64,000 nt of DNA from Achromobacter sp. Root83 (lineage in GTDB: Bacteria > Pseudomonadota > Gammaproteobacteria > Burkholderiales > Burkholderiaceae_B): NCBI RefSeq assembly GCF_001428845.1, contig NZ_LMIU01000003.1, forward strand, positions 5,243 to 69,242. The letters run 5' to 3'. The notes below the pieces were generated by a model that saw only the letters and a list, made by a program, of their open reading frames with translations, searched no databases and was not told where the DNA came from. A program made the translations under genes and the position numbers. Of this stretch, positions 16,269 to 26,708 are shown one piece after another (the first letter of the stretch is position 1; every line of letters starts with the position of its first letter).

Positions 16269-17828
16269 ATGAACGGCGCTGACAGCCTTTGCGATACCTT
16301 GCTTGCCAATGATGTGGATGTTTGCTTTGCAAACCCCGGCACCTCGGAAATGCACTTTGTCGCGGCACTGGATCGCAAGCCGAAGATGCGCTGCGTGCTG
16401 GGCCTGTTCGAAGGCGTGGTGACGGGCGCGGCCGACGGCTACGCGCGCATGGCCGACAAACCCGCGGCGACCCTGCTGCACCTGGGACCGGGCCTGGGCA
16501 ACGGCCTGGCCAACCTGCACAACGCCAAGCGCGCGCGCACCCCGATGGTCAACATCGTCGGCGACCACGCCACCTATCATGTCCAGTACGACGCGCCGCT
16601 GACCAGCGACGTCGAAGGCGTGGCGCGGCCCATGTCGCACTGGGTCAAGCGCACCATGACGGCGGCGGGCCTGTCCGCGGACGCCGCCGAAGCCATCGGC
16701 GTGGCGCGCCGCGCGCCGGGCAATATCGCCACCCTGATCCTTCCCGCCGACACCGCCTGGACCGAACTGCCGGACAATTCCCCCGCGCCCGTGCAGGTCA
16801 AGGACGCGGCCCTGGCCCAGACCTCCGCAGAGGCCGTGCGCGCAGCGGCTGCCGCCATCCGCTCCGGCGAAACGACCGTACTGATGCTGGGCGGCGCCGC
16901 GCTACGCGAGCGCGCGCTGAACGCCGCCGGCCGCATTGCGCGCGCTACCGGCGTGCGCCTGGTCTCGGAAACGTCGAACCGCCGCATCGAACGCGGCGGC
17001 TCGCGCACGCCGGTCGACCGCCTGCCGTATCCGATCGACCTGGCCGTGGCCAAGCTGAAGGACGTGAAACACCTGGTGCTGGCCGGCGCCAAGTCGCCCG
17101 TCGGCTTTTTCGCCTATCCCGGCAAACCCAGCCTGCTGGCCCCGCCGGACAGCAATCAGGTGGTGTTGGGCACTGCCGAACAGGATCTGGCCCACGCGCT
17201 GGAATGGCTGGCCGACGAACTGGGCATCGCCGCCGACGCGCCGCGCCTGGCCGCGCCCGCCGCCAGTTACGAAGTGCCCCAGTCGGGCAAGCTGACGGGC
17301 GCCGCCGTGAACATCCTGGTCGCGCACACCTTGCCCGAACAGGCCATCGTGTGCGATGAGTCCATCACGCAAGGCCGCGAATTCCCGATCTACAGCGCCA
17401 GCAGCGCGCCGCACGACTGGCTCATGCTGACGGGGGGCGCCATCGGCATCGGCCTGCCGATGGCGACGGGCGCCGCCGTGGCCTGCCCGGACCGCAAGGT
17501 CATCACGCTGCAGGCCGACGGCAGCGGCATGTACACCTTGCAGGCGCTGTGGACGCAGGCGCGCGAGAATCTGAACTGCCTGACCGTGATCCTGGCAAAC
17601 CGCTCCTACGCCACGCTGCACGGCGAGATGAAGAACGTGGGCGTGCAGGAACCGGGCCGCAACGCCCGCCGCATGCTGGACCTGGAAGAGCCCTATCTGG
17701 ACTGGACGCACCTGGCCCGCGGCATGGGCGTGGAAGCGGTCAGCGTGGATACGGTGGAAGGCTTCGCGCGTGCCCTGGCCGACGGCCTGAAGCGCCGCGG
17801 CCCCTTCCTGATCGAAGCGGTTATCTAA
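16269..17828 (+). CDS. thiamine pyrophosphate-dependent enzyme, acetolactate synthase-like
   Basis: 519 residues with the three TPP-enzyme domains. The N-terminal Pyr domain has the activating glutamate in GLFEGVVTGAADGYAR and the LHLGPGLGNGLANLHNAKRA loop. The C-terminal domain has LTGGAIGIGLPMATGAAVAC and the magnesium-TPP motif ADGSGMYTLQ...ILANRSY. The central FAD-like domain looks degenerate. It resembles the solitary proteins often annotated as acetolactate synthase large subunit or benzoylformate decarboxylase; no small subunit lies beside it. The substrate is unknown. It is convergent with the livF-type gene, 33 bases apart, and close to the benzoate genes. Confidence 0.85.
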   Translation: MNGADSLCDTLLANDVDVCFANPGTSEMHFVAALDRKPKMRCVLGLFEGVVTGAADGYARMADKPAATLLHLGPGLGNGLANLHNAKRARTPMVNIVGDHATYHVQYDAPLTSDVEGVARPMSHWVKRTMTAAGLSADAAEAIGVARRAPGNIATLILPADTAWTELPDNSPAPVQVKDAALAQTSAEAVRAAAAAIRSGETTVLMLGGAALRERALNAAGRIARATGVRLVSETSNRRIERGGSRTPVDRLPYPIDLAVAKLKDVKHLVLAGAKSPVGFFAYPGKPSLLAPPDSNQVVLGTAEQDLAHALEWLADELGIAADAPRLAAPAASYEVPQSGKLTGAAVNILVAHTLPEQAIVCDESITQGREFPIYSASSAPHDWLMLTGGAIGIGLPMATGAAVACPDRKVITLQADGSGMYTLQALWTQARENLNCLTVILANRSYATLHGEMKNVGVQEPGRNARRMLDLEEPYLDWTHLARGMGVEAVSVDTVEGFARALADGLKRRGPFLIEAVI

Positions 17829-17861
17829 GGCGCGCGGCGCTGCTATTGGCGTCCGCCCGCC

Positions 17862-18572
17862 CTACACCCCCAGATAGCGCGTCAGTTGCTCGGGTTGCCG
17901 GGCCAGCGACGCGCTGTCGCCGTCCTGCACGATCAGCCCCTTTTCCATGACCAGGCAGCGGTCGGTGTGTTCCAGCACCGCCCGGTAGTTGCGGTCCACG
18001 ATCAGCGTGGACATGCCGGTGGCGCGGATCTGGCGGATGATCTTCCAGATTTCCGCGACGATCAGCGGCGCCAGGCCCTCGGTGGCTTCGTCCAGGATCA
18101 GCAGGTCGGGATTGGTCATCAGGGCACGGCCGATGGCCAGCATCTGCTGTTCGCCGCCGGACAGTTGCTGCCCGCCATGCGCCAGGCGTTCGCGCAGGCG
18201 CGGGAAGGTGTCCAGCACCCGCGAGTAGGTCCAGTCCTGGCCGGCGCGTTTGCCGGGGCGAGCGGCCACCTGCAGGTTTTCGCGCACGTTCAGGTTGGGG
18301 AAGATGCCGCGTCCCTCGGGCACGTAGGCCACGCCCATCCGCGCGATGGCGTGCGGCTGGGCGTGCGTGCAGTCGCTGCCTCGCACCCGCACATTGCCCT
18401 GCGCGCTTTTCACATGGCCCATCAGGCTGCGGATCAACGTGGTCTTGCCCATGCCGTTGCGGCCCACCAGGCCCACGGATTCACCCGGCGCGATGTGCAT
18501 GTCCACGCCGCGCAGCACATGGCTGGCGCCGTAGTAGACGTGCAGGCCGCCCGCTTCGATCAGCGCGCTCAT
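17862..18572 (-). CDS. branched-chain/aromatic acid ABC transporter ATPase (LivF type)
   Basis: 236 residues starting at ATG 18572. Walker A is GRNGMGKTT, the signature is LSGGEQQMLAIGRAL and Walker B is LLILDEATEGLAP. The switch position, usually histidine in this family, is replaced in LIVDRNYRAV, a common feature of LivF proteins. Its ATG overlaps the stop of the LivG-type gene (ATGA). It is the last gene of the operon that begins with the DUF4863 gene and benzoate-CoA ligase, so the transporter probably imports benzoate or a related aromatic acid. Confidence 0.92.
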   Translation of the reverse strand: MSALIEAGGLHVYYGASHVLRGVDMHIAPGESVGLVGRNGMGKTTLIRSLMGHVKSAQGNVRVRGSDCTHAQPHAIARMGVAYVPEGRGIFPNLNVRENLQVAARPGKRAGQDWTYSRVLDTFPRLRERLAHGGQQLSGGEQQMLAIGRALMTNPDLLILDEATEGLAPLIVAEIWKIIRQIRATGMSTLIVDRNYRAVLEHTDRCLVMEKGLIVQDGDSASLARQPEQLTRYLGV

Positions 18573-19333
18573 TGGCGGCCTCCGGGTTCGTCTTCGCCCA
18601 GGTAGGCCGTGCGGACCTCGGGATTCGCGCGGATGTCCGCGGGCGTGCCGCTGGCGATGGCGGCGCCGTTGACCATGACGGTGATGGTTTCGGCGATGCG
18701 GAAGACGGCGTCCATGTCGTGTTCGACCAGCAGGATCGCGTGGCCCGCCTTCAGCGACTGCAGCAGGTCCAGGATGCGGTCCGTTTCTTCCGCGCCCATG
18801 CCGGCGAGCGGTTCGTCGAGCAACAGCACCTGCGGTTCGCCCGCCAGGCACATGGCGATTTCAAGCTGGCGCTTGCGGCCGTGCGGCAGCAGGCCCGCCG
18901 CGCGCGCGGCATCGCCCGCCAGACCGGTGCGGTCCAGCGCGTCGCCGGCCAGTTCAGCGCTGCGGCGGCAGGCCGATGCGTCGCGCCACCAGTGCCAGAA
19001 GCGCTGACGGCCCGCCTGCGCGGCCAGGCGGCAGTTTTCGAATACGCTCAGTTCGGGAAAGATGGTGGACCGCTGATAGCTGCGGCCCAGCCCGGCGCGG
19101 GCCCGCTCGGGCTGGCGCCACGCGGTGATGTCGCGGCCGTCCAGCATGACCTGGCCGCTGCTGGGCGCAAGCTCGCCCGACAGGATGTTGATCAGCGTGG
19201 ATTTCCCCGCGCCATTGGTGCCGATCACGGCGTGAACCTGTCCGCGGCGCAGTTGCAGCGACACGCCGTTGACCGCGGTCAGGCCGCCGAAGCGGCGGGT
19301 GACCGCGGTGGCGGCCAGCAAGAGATCAGACAT
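18569..19333 (-). CDS. branched-chain/aromatic acid ABC transporter ATPase (LivG type)
   Basis: 254 residues from ATG 19333 (MSDLLLAATAVTRRFGG). Walker A is GTNGAGKST, Walker B LLLDEPLAGMG, the switch histidine is in LLVEHDMDAVF, and a LivG-typical C-terminus follows (EVRTAYLGEDE). The signature loop is short and unusual: LLPHGRKRQLEIAMCL replaces the normal LSGGQQR-type sequence, as in many LivG proteins. It overlaps the LivM-type gene by eight bases and the LivF-type gene by four. Confidence 0.93.
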   Translation of the reverse strand: MSDLLLAATAVTRRFGGLTAVNGVSLQLRRGQVHAVIGTNGAGKSTLINILSGELAPSSGQVMLDGRDITAWRQPERARAGLGRSYQRSTIFPELSVFENCRLAAQAGRQRFWHWWRDASACRRSAELAGDALDRTGLAGDAARAAGLLPHGRKRQLEIAMCLAGEPQVLLLDEPLAGMGAEETDRILDLLQSLKAGHAILLVEHDMDAVFRIAETITVMVNGAAIASGTPADIRANPEVRTAYLGEDEPGGRQ

Positions 19334-20384
19334 GGGGTTCCCCCTGAATGGGCAGCCGCGCCGGCGTGCCCGCGCCATCCTTGCGGACCGGCGTGCTGGC
19401 ATCGTTTCTTGTGGCCGCGGCTCGCGCCTCGCGGCGCGCGCGCCATTGGGCCGGCAGCCCGGCAAGCCCGTTGGGCAACAGCGCCACCAGCGCGATGATG
19501 GCGATGCCCAGGGGCAGATGCCAGTGGCGGGCATAGTCGCCAAACAATTCCTGCGACTGGAACAGCTCTTGCAGCAGCACCAGCGCCACGGTGCCCAGCA
19601 CGGCGCCGCCCAGGCTGCCCATGCCGCCCAGGATCACCATCAGCAGCACCATGCCCGATTGTTCCCAGGCCAGCAGCTCCGGCGTGACGAAGCCGTCCTT
19701 CAGGGCGAACAGAAATCCCGCCAGGCTGGCCAGCGTGGCGCCGACGACGTAGGCGGCAAGCTTGTAGGGATAGGTTGAATAGCCCGCCGCCCGCATGCGC
19801 TGTTCGTTGATGCGGATGCCGGTGAGCGCCGCGCCGAATGGCGAGCGCCGCAGCAGCGCCAGGAAACCCCAGCTCAGCGCCAGGCAGGCCAGCACGAAGA
19901 AGTAGAACGTGGACGCGTTGCCCAGGTCGAAGGGCATCCAGCCGCCCAGGGACAGCTCGGGCCGGAAGTACAGGTAGATGCCGTCGCTGCCGCCGCCTAT
20001 CTTGGTGTCATGGAATACGTAATAGGCCATCTGCGAAAACGCCAGTGTGACCATGATGAAGTACACGCCGCGCGTGCGCAGCGCCAGCGCGCCGGTCACG
20101 GCGGCATACGCGGCGGCGGCCAGCAGGGCCGCGGGCAGCAGCCACCACAGGCTGGCCGCTTCCGACTCGGGCGACAGCAAGGCCGCCACATACGCCCCGA
20201 TGCCGAAGAAGGCGGCATGCCCCAGGCTGACCATCCCCGCGCCGCCCACCAGCAACTGCAGGCTGAGCGCGAAGATCGCGTAGATCATGATCTTGACCGC
20301 AAGGCCGGTGTAGTAGTCGCTGCCGCTCCAGGAAAAGGCGGCCAGCGCCAGCAGCGCCACGATGGGCAGGAATCGGTTCAACAT
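19326..20384 (-). CDS. branched-chain/aromatic acid ABC transporter permease (LivM type)
   Basis: 352 residues with multiple hydrophobic helices and the LivM landmarks LVGGAGMVSLGHAAFFGIGAY, LRTRGVYFIMVTLAFSQM and ILGGMGSLGGAVLGTVAL. The ATG at 20384 is two bases after the LivH stop; the frame extends twelve codons further upstream but into that gene. The C-terminal 40 residues are an arginine/alanine-rich cytosolic tail. Confidence 0.93.
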   Translation of the reverse strand: MLNRFLPIVALLALAAFSWSGSDYYTGLAVKIMIYAIFALSLQLLVGGAGMVSLGHAAFFGIGAYVAALLSPESEAASLWWLLPAALLAAAAYAAVTGALALRTRGVYFIMVTLAFSQMAYYVFHDTKIGGGSDGIYLYFRPELSLGGWMPFDLGNASTFYFFVLACLALSWGFLALLRRSPFGAALTGIRINEQRMRAAGYSTYPYKLAAYVVGATLASLAGFLFALKDGFVTPELLAWEQSGMVLLMVILGGMGSLGGAVLGTVALVLLQELFQSQELFGDYARHWHLPLGIAIIALVALLPNGLAGLPAQWRARREARAAATRNDASTPVRKDGAGTPARLPIQGEPHV

Positions 20385-20386
20385 CG

Positions 20387-21268
20387 CTAGCCCTGTTTGA
20401 ACAGCCCTTCGGGCTTGCAAAGCAGAATGAAGGCCATCAGCAGGTACACCAGCACGCCCGCCGCGGAAGGAAACAGCACTTGGCCGAAGGTTTCGGCAAA
20501 TCCCACCAGCATCGCGGCCAGAAAGGCGCCGCGGATCGACCCGATGCCGCCGATCACGACCACCACGAAGCAGATGATGAGCACGCCGTTGCCCATGCCG
20601 GGGTACACGGACGACACGGGCGCCGCGATGCTGCCGGCCAGCGCCGCCAGCGCCACGCCCGCCGCGAACACCAGCCGGTAGAGCTTGTTGATGTCGATGC
20701 CGAGCGAGCCGATCATTTCGCGATTGCTGGCGCCAGCGCGCAGCATCATGCCCAGCCGCGTGCGCGAGATGACCCAGTACAGCAGCAGGGCGACCGCGAT
20801 GCCCACCGCCGAGATGAACAGCCGATAGACGGGGTACGTCATGATGCCGCCCAGCGGGATGCTGCCTTGCAGCCAGGCGGGCAAGGGCACACCATGCACG
20901 TCATTGCCCACCAGGATGCTGCGCAGTTCCTCGAACACCAGGATCAGGCCATAGGTCATCAGCACCTGCTGCAGGTGGTTGCGCTTGTACAGATAGCTGA
21001 AGAACGCGGCTTCCAGCAGATAGCCCAGCACGCCGGCCGCCAGCACGCAGACCGCCAGCGTCATCAGGAACCCGCCGCCCAGCCACCGGTCGACCAGCGG
21101 GCCCAGCGCGAACGCCATGTAGGCGCCGATCATGTAAAAACTGCCGTGGGCAAGATTGATGATGCCCATGATGCCGAAGATCAGCGTGAGTCCGCTGGCC
21201 ACCAGGAACAGCAGCAAGCCATACTGGAAAGCGTTCAGGCTCTGGATGAGCAGGATGCCGATGTCCAT
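20387..21268 (-). CDS. branched-chain/aromatic acid ABC transporter permease (LivH type)
   Basis: 293 residues, strongly hydrophobic, with the LivH motifs LTLIFGIMGIINLAHGSFYMIGAY near the N-terminus, LRAGASNREMIGSLGIDINKLY in the cytosolic coupling loop, and VVVIGGIGSIRGAFLAAMLVG near the C-terminus. It lies 36 bases after the receptor gene and two bases before the LivM-type gene. Confidence 0.93.
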   Translation of the reverse strand: MDIGILLIQSLNAFQYGLLLFLVASGLTLIFGIMGIINLAHGSFYMIGAYMAFALGPLVDRWLGGGFLMTLAVCVLAAGVLGYLLEAAFFSYLYKRNHLQQVLMTYGLILVFEELRSILVGNDVHGVPLPAWLQGSIPLGGIMTYPVYRLFISAVGIAVALLLYWVISRTRLGMMLRAGASNREMIGSLGIDINKLYRLVFAAGVALAALAGSIAAPVSSVYPGMGNGVLIICFVVVVIGGIGSIRGAFLAAMLVGFAETFGQVLFPSAAGVLVYLLMAFILLCKPEGLFKQG

Positions 21269-21304
21269 GGGGCCTCCCGTGGTGGACGCGGTTAGGGGCG
21301 GGGC

Positions 21305-22465
21305 CTAGAGCTTGCAGCCGCGGGCGGGGTCGGCCAGCTTCTTCACGGCGACCTCGACGACCTTGTTCTCCAGGCCGTCCACCTGGCGCAGGTAGATGTC
21401 CTGCACCGGGTTGCCCGCCGCGGACAGCGTGAACGGTCCGCGCGGGCTGTCCACCGTGGTGCCGCGCATCGCGCGGCGGAAGTCTTCCTTCTTGGCGAAG
21501 TCGCCCTTCACGGCGGTCAGGCCCGACTGCATCAGTTGCGCGGCGTCGTAGCCCTGCACCGCGTACACGTCCGGCTGCGCCTTGTAGGCCTTGGCGTAAT
21601 CGGCGCGGAAGGCGTTGTCGCGCGGGGTGTTCAGGCCGTCGGCATAGTGCAGCGTGGTCAGCAGGCCTTGCGCCGATGCGCCCTGGGCTTGCAGGGTGCC
21701 GTCGGTCAGGAAGCCGGAGCCGTACAGCGGTATCGTCTTGTCCAGCCCGGCCGCGTGGTAGTCCTGCACGAACTTCACCGCGCCGCCGCCGGCGAAGAAC
21801 GTGAAGACCATGTCGGGCTTGAGCGCCGCGATCTCGGTCAGCAGCGATTGGAATTCCACATTGGGAAACGGCAGGCTCAATTCGCGCACGACCTTGCCGC
21901 CGGCCTTCTCGAAGCCTTCCTTGAAGCCGCCGATGGCCTCGTCGCCCGCCGCGTACTTCCAGGTGATGGTGACGGCCGTCTGATGGCCCTTGGCGCGCGC
22001 CACCGGGCCCATCGCGTACGCGGGCTGCCAGTTGGTGAACGACGTGCGGAAGATGCCGGGTCCGCACAGCGGACCGGTGATCGCGTTGGCGCCCGCATTG
22101 GTCACGATCAGAGTGGTGTCGGCATCCTTGGCGGCCTTGGCCAGCGCCATCGCCACGCCCGAATGCACCGTGCCGATCAGCACGTCGACCTGGTCGCGCT
22201 TGATCAGGCGATTGGCGTTTTCCGCGGCCTTGGCCGGATTGGACTCGTCGTCCACCTTGAAGTATTCGATCTCGCGGCCGCCCAGCTTGCCGCCCTGTTC
22301 GGCGACATACAGCTTGAAGCCATTCTCGATGGCGTTGCCTAGCGCCGCGAAGGTGCCGCTGTAAGGCAGCATGAAACCGACTTTGAGCTTGTCGGCGGCC
22401 TGTGCGCCACCGGCGGCGAGCGTCAGGGCTGCGGCCAGCGCAGCCCGGGTCAGGACGTGGTTCAT
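21305..22465 (-). CDS. ABC transporter substrate-binding protein (LivK type, aromatic acid)
   Basis: 386 residues. A signal peptide occupies 1-23 (LAAALTLAAGGAQA/ADKLKVG). The receptor-ligand (peripla_BP_6) fold follows, with KVGFMLPYSGTFAALGNAIENG and DQVDVLIGTVHSGVAMALAK. It sits between an alpha/beta hydrolase and the permease genes in the benzoate-CoA ligase operon. This matches the receptors for benzoate-type ligands found beside box genes; ligand identity is inferred. Confidence 0.92.
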   Translation of the reverse strand: MNHVLTRAALAAALTLAAGGAQAADKLKVGFMLPYSGTFAALGNAIENGFKLYVAEQGGKLGGREIEYFKVDDESNPAKAAENANRLIKRDQVDVLIGTVHSGVAMALAKAAKDADTTLIVTNAGANAITGPLCGPGIFRTSFTNWQPAYAMGPVARAKGHQTAVTITWKYAAGDEAIGGFKEGFEKAGGKVVRELSLPFPNVEFQSLLTEIAALKPDMVFTFFAGGGAVKFVQDYHAAGLDKTIPLYGSGFLTDGTLQAQGASAQGLLTTLHYADGLNTPRDNAFRADYAKAYKAQPDVYAVQGYDAAQLMQSGLTAVKGDFAKKEDFRRAMRGTTVDSPRGPFTLSAAGNPVQDIYLRQVDGLENKVVEVAVKKLADPARGCKL

Positions 22466-22496
22466 GGTATGTCTCCGTACTTGTTATGGGCTTGGA

Positions 22497-23317
22497 TCAG
22501 CCGGGTTTGCCCTGCGCGCCGACAAAGTTGGCGACGGCCTGGATAACGGTGGCGGATTGGTCCTTGTGCGGCGAATGGCCACAGTCCGGAATCTCCAGCA
22601 GTTCGGTTTGGGGCGCGCGCCGCCGGATGCCGCGCACCTGCTCCAGCGTGCCGTATTCATCGTCCACGCCCTGGATGGCAAGCACGGGGCAGGCGATGCG
22701 GGGCAGATATTCCTCGATGTTCCAGCGGCGGAATTCCGGCGTGAGCCAGATGTCGTTCCAGCCCCAGAAGGCCGAATCCGCGTCCTGGTGATGGCGGCTC
22801 AGCCTGGCGCGCAGGTCCGCTTCCAGATAGGCGCGCCGCGCCAGCGCGATGTTCGACACGGAGACATCCTCGACGAAGATATGGGGCGCGGCCACCACGA
22901 TCCCGGCCACCGCGTCCGGATGCATCGCCGCGTAGAGCAGCGCGATGGAGCCGCCGTCGCTATGGCCGAATAGCACCGGCTTGTCCCTGGCGGGGTCGAT
23001 GCCCAGCGCGGTGAACAACGCGGGCAGCACCTCGCGCGCCTCTTGGTGCATGAAATCCACGGGCCATTTTTCCTGCGGCGGGCGCGCCGTCGACTGCCCG
23101 TACCCATAACGGGAATACACCAGTCCGCGGCAGGCTGCCGCGTCGCATACGCGCCGGGGCCAGTCTTTCCACATGGACACCGATCCCAACCCTTCATGCA
23201 GGAACACCAGCAGCGGTGCCTGGCGCCGGCCGGGTTCGATCCACTGGCATTCCAGCCGCATGTCGCGTCCGCGCGCATGGATGCCGGCAAAGACGGTGTC
23301 GGCCACGGCGGTCGCGG

Positions 23318-23321
<4 letters not shown>
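22497..23321 (-). CDS. alpha/beta hydrolase
   Basis: 274 residues with the hydrolase fold: LLVFLHEGLGSVSMWKDWP (oxyanion region), the nucleophile elbow GHSDGGS, and a late histidine in CGHSPHKDQSA. Its ATG overlaps the stop of the CoA ligase gene (ATGA), so the two are translationally coupled. Hydrolases in this place in box clusters have been proposed to act on pathway lactones, esters or stalled thioesters. No substrate can be assigned from sequence. Confidence 0.88.
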
Positions 23322-24877
<1,556 letters not shown>

Positions 24878-24956
24878 GGTTGTCTCCTGATGTCCTGGCG
24901 GGCGATGCGTTGCCGATGCTTGTTTTTTTGACGGCAACGCGGGGCGGGCGTGGGCG

Positions 24957-25433
24957 CTAGCTGTCCGGGCGCGTGAATTCGATGGCGCCGCCGGGCAGCA
25001 GATACAGCACCAGGGCGCGGCCCCGCGTGACGGTGGGACTATGGCTGCTGCCCGGGCCGTAGACCAGCCAGCCGGCGCCATGGCCGTCGAAGCGGGCATC
25101 CTCGGTCAGGGGCATGATCATGTCGATCTCGCCATTGGGATGCGCGTGGTGGGGGCCGGCCAGATCGTCCATGTCGACGACGTCGACGGAACAGTCCTGC
25201 AGGTCGGCCGCCGGCCTGATGACGCGGCCATACCGGATGCCGCCGCCTTCGCGGCCGCACATCCAGCCGTCCGCCACACCCTGCCTGCAGGTGGCGAAGA
25301 TGTCCTGGAACAGGGCGCTTTGGGGGCCGGCCTGGCGGTTCAGCCGCGCTTGCAGCGCGCCGTCCAGTGGCTGGCCGGCCATCAGGCGCGTCACGTCGCG
25401 CATCAGGGCATGGAACTGGTCTGGCGTGCTCAC
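24957..25433 (-). CDS. DUF4863-family protein of the box cluster
   Basis: 158 residues with a cupin-like C-terminal half (HHAHPNGEIDMIMPL, GAGWLVYGPGSSHSPTV) that could bind a metal through its histidines. Proteins of this type recur in aerobic benzoyl-CoA gene clusters and their function is not established. It is the first gene of the minus-strand operon, divergent from boxR across 177 bases. The family name is from memory of its fixed genomic context. Confidence 0.75.
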   Translation of the reverse strand: MSTPDQFHALMRDVTRLMAGQPLDGALQARLNRQAGPQSALFQDIFATCRQGVADGWMCGREGGGIRYGRVIRPAADLQDCSVDVVDMDDLAGPHHAHPNGEIDMIMPLTEDARFDGHGAGWLVYGPGSSHSPTVTRGRALVLYLLPGGAIEFTRPDS

Positions 25434-25555
25434 GGGGCTACTCCTTTACACTGTCGGCGCTTCAGAAGTCAGTGAATTCGACTGCTGTTTTTTTGCACCT
25501 GAACAGCTTTGAACTCGTTGGATGGAAAAATAGTGCTTCCTTTGATTTGGGTCAA

Positions 25556-25568
25556 GCACTATAGTGCA
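25556..25568. promoter_or_regulatory. palindrome in the boxR/DUF4863 divergent promoter region
   Basis: GCACTATAGTGC is a perfect 12-bp palindrome ending in TGCA. It overlaps a -10-like TATAGT (25560-25565), 43 bases before the boxR ATG. A half-site AGTGC lies at 25532-25536 and another TGCA at 25494-25497. BzdR/BoxR-type repressors recognise TGCA-containing boxes, so autoregulation and control of the divergent operon from here is likely (inference). Confidence 0.5.
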
Positions 25569-25610
25569 TAAAAAAGCGGTAATCAGGGTATTTGCGGAGT
25601 CAGTCCAAAC

Positions 25611-26519
25611 ATGAATCAAGCGCTAGACGCGGCGCCAGCCGAACCCCGGCGGGAAGTCTTCCTGGTGGCATTGGGCGAGCGCGTGCGCCGCCTGCGCGCC
25701 ATCCGGGGCATGACGCGCAAGGGGCTGGCGCAGGTGACCGGCGTGTCGGAACGCCATCTCGCCAATCTTGAACACGGCGTGGGCAACGCTTCGATTCTCG
25801 TGCTGCTGCAGATCGCCCGCGCGTTCAACTGCGCCCTGGCCGAACTTGTCGGCGACGTGACCACCGAATCGCCCGACTGGCTGCTGATCCGCGAATTGCT
25901 CAGCGGCCGCACGGAATCCGACCTGCAGCGCGCGCGCGAGGCGTTGAGCCAGCTCTTCGGCGTCGGGGCGGGCGCGCAACGCCCCAACCGCACCCAGCGC
26001 GTCGCGCTCATCGGCCTGCGCGGGGCGGGCAAATCCACGCTGGGCCAGATGCTGGCCGACGACCTGGGCTACCCCTTCGTGGAGCTGAACCGCGAGATCG
26101 AACGCGTGGCGGGCTGCGGCATCCTGGAAATCCACAACCTTTACGGCCCCAACGCCTACCGCCGCTACGAACGGCGCGCGCTGGAAGAGGCCGTGCAGAT
26201 CTATCCGGAAATGGTGCTGGCCACGCCCGGCGGGCTGGTGTCGGAACCGGCCACCCTGAACCTGCTATTGACCCATTGCTATACGGTCTGGCTGCGCGCC
26301 ACGCCGGAAGAGCACATGGGGCGCGTCATGGCGCAGGGGGACTTCCGGCCCATGTCGGGCAACAATGAAGCAATGGCCGACCTCAAGCGCATCCTGGCCG
26401 GGCGCGAAGCCTTCTACGCCAAGGCCGACCTGACCTGGGTCACCAGCAACCTGGAAGTCTCCGAAAGCTTCGCGGGCTTGCGCACGCAGGTGCGCAAGGC
26501 TTGCGGCCTGCCGTTGTAG
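25611..26519 (+). CDS. boxR: BoxR transcriptional regulator (HTH + shikimate kinase-like domain)
   Basis: 302 residues with the BzdR/BoxR architecture. An XRE-type helix-turn-helix spans about residues 20-80 (ERVRRLRAIRGMTRKGLAQV, SERHLANLEHG). A shikimate-kinase-like domain spans about 128-300 with Walker A GLRGAGKST (135-143). In this family the kinase-like domain binds benzoyl-CoA and relieves repression rather than phosphorylating shikimate. The ATG at 25611 has no strong ribosome site. The gene is divergent from the ligase/transporter operon and lies upstream of boxC behind its own terminator. Confidence 0.93.
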   Translation: MNQALDAAPAEPRREVFLVALGERVRRLRAIRGMTRKGLAQVTGVSERHLANLEHGVGNASILVLLQIARAFNCALAELVGDVTTESPDWLLIRELLSGRTESDLQRAREALSQLFGVGAGAQRPNRTQRVALIGLRGAGKSTLGQMLADDLGYPFVELNREIERVAGCGILEIHNLYGPNAYRRYERRALEEAVQIYPEMVLATPGGLVSEPATLNLLLTHCYTVWLRATPEEHMGRVMAQGDFRPMSGNNEAMADLKRILAGREAFYAKADLTWVTSNLEVSESFAGLRTQVRKACGLPL

Positions 26520-26542
26520 ACCCGCTTTCCCGCCGTCTCCGC

Positions 26543-26567
26543 AAGCCGCCCGTAGGGCGGCTTTTTT
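26543..26567 (+). terminator. terminator after boxR
   Basis: A nine-bp stem AAGCCGCCC/GGGCGGCTT with a GTA loop is followed by TTTT. It separates boxR from the boxCBA promoter. Confidence 0.88.
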
Positions 26568-26594
26568 GCGTGTCCCTCTGGGCAAGCGTAGACC

Positions 26595-26667
26595 TGCACT
26601 TTTATGCATATCTTGCTTGACGCGGTATTTCGCCTGCATTAATCTGCACAATAATTCATGTGGTGCA
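26595..26667 (+). promoter_or_regulatory. boxCBA promoter with five TGCA boxes
   Basis: TTGACG (26617-26622) and TAATCT (26640-26645) are 17 bases apart and form a plausible sigma-70 promoter. TGCA occurs at 26595, 26605, 26635, 26645 and 26664. Four of the five spacings are near multiples of one helical turn, and two boxes flank the -10. This is the arrangement expected for a BoxR operator region; binding is inferred from the known TGCA preference of BzdR/BoxR proteins. Confidence 0.6.
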
Positions 26668-26708
26668 ATATTTTTCCTGTCACAGCAGGGCGTCAGAGGA
26701 GACACACT

